12,263 nt of DNA, taken from the NCBI GenBank assembly GCA_003024985.2, contig PXIH01S0005845.1. The stretch is one strand, 5' to 3'. Source of the DNA: Euperipatoides rowelli (taxonomy: Eukaryota; Onychophora; Udeonychophora; Euonychophora; Peripatopsidae). The translations under genes and the position numbers were made by a program. Below the pieces are notes generated by a model. The model was not told where the DNA came from. It worked only from the letters and a program-made list of their open reading frames with translations, and ran no database searches. Positions 9,492-12,263 of this stretch are shown in pieces. How positions within the stretch are numbered: the stretch's first letter is position 1; each line of letters begins with the position of its first letter.

Positions 9492-10052
9492 AAGCATTTA
9501 TGACATGATATATTAAACCTACAAACCAGAAAACCTATTTTGATTTATTTTAATTTTATTAATTATTTGATAGGATCAGAACCCATCTCAAATGATAAGC
9601 TCTGATTTCTTTATAATTAAAGAGTCTGGACCACATAAAACATTCAGCTGAATTAAAATTACTTAATTTTATACTCAAATTCAGTTTTGCCTGTTCCTTT
9701 GCAATGTGATTCAGTCTTCCTTTGACACATCTACAGTGCACCATCCACCACTTGTAGATTCTCATTCAATTTTATGAGGAAGTAAATGTAGTGTATTAAC
9801 TATAGCCAACATTAATATTTACATACATTGTAAATGATATTGATGTTGGTATTAACTTAATATTTTTTATTTTGTCATGCTTGCGAATATTGCCTCTTTC
9901 ATCATTTATTTGAAGGATATATATAGTAATTATATATTTATGTTTGTGCTTTTTTTCTTCTTCATTATTTGTTTAAATTACTGTTGACATTTCAATGTTC
10001 TTAAACCTATTTATAATTGTTCATTTAAAAGTATTTTTTTTTACATTATTAG
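9492..10052 (+). other. 3' end of the intron before MEGF8 exon 1 of this window
   Basis: AT-rich sequence ending in a pyrimidine-rich tract (a run of T at about 10033-10042) and the acceptor ATTATTAG at 10045-10052. A minus-strand frame at 9559-9765 has no recognisable content and is not called. No other coding exon was found in this stretch. Confidence 0.6.
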
Positions 10053-10298
10053 GTTTTGAGTGTGGCCTTTTTAGAACCATTTTCTGGTGGTGATTGCAGT
10101 TCCTATAATAACTGTTTGATGTGCGTTAGCGATGCTGGTTGTGGTTGGTGTGAAGGCCAGCATGTTTGCATGTTTCGCAGTCTTATTACTGATCCGTTAC
10201 AACAATGTATTGTCAACAATGTATCTCGACTATTAATTACTCAATCTCATGAGTGCAGTATATGTAATGACTTTGTGGACTGCCATTCCTGTCTTCAG
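10053..10298 (+). CDS. Megf8: MEGF8-like exon: PSI domain and first part of a second PSI domain
   Basis: An internal exon of 82 whole codons, bounded by acceptor ...ATTATTAG and donor CAG|GTGAGA. The start is a splice site, not a start codon. Residues 15-39 carry a classical PSI core, C-x5-C-x2-C-x5-CGWC-x5-C (residue numbers within this exon); a further cysteine is at 52. A second module begins at C68 and C71, with DCHSC at 76-80, and continues in the next exon. NVS at 56-58 is a potential N-glycosylation site. In MEGF8, a large single-pass protein with CUB, kelch, EGF and many PSI modules, such PSI pairs stand in the extracellular part. In vertebrates MEGF8 restrains Hedgehog signalling with the ubiquitin ligase MGRN1. 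The spacing fits MEGF8 best; attractin or another PSI protein is the alternative. Confidence 0.8.
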
Positions 10299-10380
10299 GT
10301 GAGATCGATTTTGGTTGATAAATATATATGTACAGTGTATGTCGTATATTAGAATCGAGTCTGAGTTTAGGCTAGTTTAT

Positions 10381-10596
10381 CTAAAAGCCAAACTCCTATT
10401 CATACAAGATATAAAATCTAAAGATAAAGTTCTAGCATAGTTAGATGATATAATTTTTACAGCAACAATAGAAGAACATTTAGAAGTTTTAAATAAGGTT
10501 CTTTCAAAATTTACTATAGCTATAAATCCTAGCAAATGTTGTTTATTTAAGGAATCATTAAAATTCTTAGGGCACATGATAAATCACGATGGTAGC
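10381..10596 (+). pseudogene. Reverse transcriptase fragment of a Ty3/Gypsy-like LTR retrotransposon
   Basis: A single plus frame gives the catalytic-region signature of retroelement reverse transcriptase. After KDKVLA come a TAG at 10438-10440, then LDDII, then IEEHLEVLNKVLSKF, INPSKCCLF and LKFLGHMINHDG. The order (catalytic aspartate pair, E-E-H-L helix, N-x-x-K-C, F-L-G-H) is the typical Ty3/Gypsy arrangement. The stop codon falls at the position usually held by the aromatic residue before L-D-D, so the enzyme is dead. Only about 72 codons remain, against several hundred in a full domain. Upstream the similarity fades near exon 1's donor; downstream it ends abruptly near 10596, next to an oppositely oriented fragment. 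Confidence 0.8.
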
Positions 10597-10618
10597 TTGT
10601 TTTCCGCCTCCTTTATTA

Positions 10619-11215
10619 AAATATTTTGTTCTTATTTAAGATATATTTTAAAACACTCTTATGATGACTAGTGATTCTCAAGTCGTGAATCTTAAACAGT
10701 CAATGCAATTCATCCTCTGTTGGGTTCACAAAAACGACCCAATCAGTGTTAACGTTCAATTAAAAAAAAACACTATTACATTTGAAATCAATACTGGCCT
10801 GATGAGCTGTCAATAGATCAGTGCCAAAAAGCATAGGGGCTTCAATTACTGGATGTAAAAAATTGTTATTCCCCAAATTAAAATTGATGACAGTCTTAAC
10901 GCCTGTGATAGACTGCTAAGAACCCGATGAAGTCAGTATCACGGTTCCTTGATTTGTGTCCCTAAAATTGATTGACAGTTTTTTTTTTATTTATTAAAGT
11001 AAATTCCGAGCTGGTATCTACAAGAGCGAGCAACTCTCTTTTAAATAAATTGATATTATTAATTGACTTGTTTACAAAATTGGTTAAAAACTGAGCTCCA
11101 GTTATAATTCTTTTTAAATTTTACTGGCTCTTTTATTAGAAGAAAGATCAATTTTGAATTTATAGATTATTATAAGTAATTTCTCCTGCATTCCCCACAC
11201 TAACACTTTCTTCCC
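10619..11215 (-). pseudogene. Retropepsin (protease) region and linker of an LTR retrotransposon, inverted relative to the RT fragment
   Basis: On the minus strand one frame reads LFKRELLALVDTSSEFTLIN, the active-site region of a retroviral-type aspartic protease. The catalytic Asp codon is at 11018-11016; the usual Gly of the D-T/S-G triad is replaced by Ser. At a run of ten A the frame shifts. The new frame carries on with INFRDTNQGTVILTSSG, an in-frame TAG, TGVKTVINFNLGNNN, and APMLFGTDLL, the expected late protease motif, ending at a stop at 10751-10749. After another shift a linker follows (DWVVFVNPTEDELH, then VLKYILNKNKIF), similar in style to the region before Ty3/Gypsy reverse transcriptase. 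Upstream, ESVSVGNAGEITYNN may belong to the end of gag. Several stops and shifts make it non-functional. Confidence 0.7.
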
Positions 11216-11787
11216 TAAGATTAATAGTATATGTATACAGATATATATTGTATATCAATAGGTTTAATATAAAGTATATGATGTGTTTTTATTTTTCCAA
11301 TGAAAAATTGTACAATTTACTGTTCAAACTAAATCAAAAGGCATAATATTTTTTAAAGTTTAATATTTTTTTTTTTACAATTTTATGATTTTAATTTAAT
11401 TGGCCAATGAAATAAACAATGGTTGATCTCACAATAGTTAAAAGTTATAGTTCAGCTTGCACAATTGCATCAGCTTGTGAAAGTCTGCTGGTACTATTAG
11501 AAATGAATCTGATTTTTATAAAAGTATGAGATAAAATCACCCAAAATGTTAACCGGCCACAATTTTAAAGGGAAAGGGGACAGAGCTTCTTATGAATTAT
11601 TTACATCATATTTCTTTCTCTGTTTATTGAGTGTTTTTCACTTTATGACATATTTTTTTTACCATTTTGCTTATTTCTAAATTAGTTGATAAAGGAATTA
11701 ACATTACAAGAAAGATAGTGAGTTTTATATTAGATATCTGGCTAGGATTCATTAATATTATATACTGTATATTTTTTAATGTTTCAG

Positions 11788-11891
11788 ACTACTTTTTGTG
11801 AATGGTTTACTGCTGATTCTCATTGTGTAAGATCTGGACGATTATCAGAGACTATTAAGAACTTGCTGCAGTGTCCATTAGCCTGCCAAAT
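11788..11891 (+). CDS. Megf8: MEGF8-like exon: second half of a PSI domain
   Basis: An internal exon of 34 codons plus two bases, after acceptor TGTTTCAG and before donor AT|GTAAGA. The incoming phase 0 matches the previous exon; the outgoing phase leaves two bases of a codon. It completes the PSI module opened in exon 1: CLQ joins TTFCEWFTADSHCV, followed by QCPLACQ. CEW replaces the more usual CGW, as in some MEGF8 PSI modules. Cysteines are at exon codons 4, 13, 29 and 33. The closing C-P-L-A-C should lead into another PSI module coded outside the window. The secreted or extracellular location, and membership in MEGF8 rather than attractin, rest on cysteine spacing and the run of PSI modules. 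Confidence 0.8.
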
Positions 11892-12263
11892 GTAAGAATC
11901 ATTCAAATTAGAATAGACAATTTAATTTATAAAGTGTCACAGCTAAACATTTCTAATTTTCAAGATTTTTAATAATAAATATATTATTTTTAAAATTCCG
12001 TTCTTTTATTTAGGATTTTAATATTTTACTATGGTGGTAGTGTAAAATCTATTAAATGTTGTCATAATTTTCCAATTTGGCTATAATATTAGTAACATTC
12101 TAAATATTTCAGTGAATTAGTGATTTTTAGACTATAGATTTTTATAAAATTTTAAATAGTTTTAATTCAAAGGTCCATTGTATTGACCATCGAATAGATA
12201 AACTACCCCTCTATAAGTGTCTTATGTGAATACGGTATTTAAAATGATATACAGTAAATAGTT
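11892..12263 (+). other. Megf8: Start of the next MEGF8 intron
   Basis: It begins with the donor GTAAGAATC. Possible acceptors (for example TATTTAG near 12014 and ATTTCAG near 12113) are each followed within a few codons by stops in the required frame, so no further exon is called. The next exon is expected beyond the right edge. Confidence 0.6.

Larger units (their letters stand above)
10299..11787 (+). other. Megf8: MEGF8 intron, phase 0, loaded with retroelement debris
   Basis: It starts with GTGAGA and ends with the pyrimidine-rich TTTTTTAATGTTTCAG. It separates codon 82 of the first exon from codon 1 of the next without splitting a codon, and it interrupts the second PSI module between CLQ and TTFCEW. 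Two degraded pol fragments of an LTR retrotransposon lie in its first two thirds; the remainder is AT-rich with no further feature. Confidence 0.75.

Noticed and set aside
9559-9765. Minus-strand open frame of 68 codons near the MEGF8 exon
   Set aside because: The translation is fairly diverse, but no domain, splice sites or repeat partner was found; insufficient support.
12000-12140. Candidate further MEGF8 exon after 11892
   Set aside because: Each possible acceptor is followed by early stops in the required frame and no cysteine-rich PSI sequence appears.

Overview
This window looks like AT-rich nuclear DNA from an animal, most probably an arthropod and perhaps an insect. The two clear coding pieces are spliced exons with GT...AG borders, cysteine-rich extracellular domains and a retroelement-filled intron. 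The rest is decayed transposon and repeat DNA. No bacterial-style operon, tRNA, rRNA or CRISPR array is visible. The species cannot be named from the sequence alone.

The only gene supported with confidence is on the + strand at the right end. Exon 1 (10053-10298) and exon 2 (11788-11891) join in phase 0 across a 1489-bp intron. Together they encode about 116 residues of tandem PSI (plexin-semaphorin-integrin) modules. The spacing of cysteines and the CGWC/CEW cores best match MEGF8, a large single-pass membrane protein. Its other exons lie outside the window. If the assignment is right, positions 1-10052 are most simply part of one very long MEGF8 intron, since no earlier exon was found.

From the left: 1-330, 2778-3595 and 6290-6790 are three copies (A-, B+, C-) of one dispersed repeat family. 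It has coding-like but broken frames, and the neighbouring copies are in opposite orientation. Between them lie AT-rich DNA, a CA microsatellite, a short motif seen two or three times at 1654-2110, and weak remnants of unknown origin. An RTE-like non-LTR 3' tail sits at 6895-6965. A non-autonomous DNA transposon with 15-bp terminal inverted repeats and TAA target duplications occupies 8312-9488. The MEGF8 intron carries two dead pieces of an LTR-retrotransposon pol gene placed head to head: a reverse transcriptase fragment on + (10381-10596) and protease plus linker on - (10619-11215).

I did not find a convincing new biological system. The most worthwhile leads are the unidentified A/B/C family with its inverted layout and the inverted retroelement junction.
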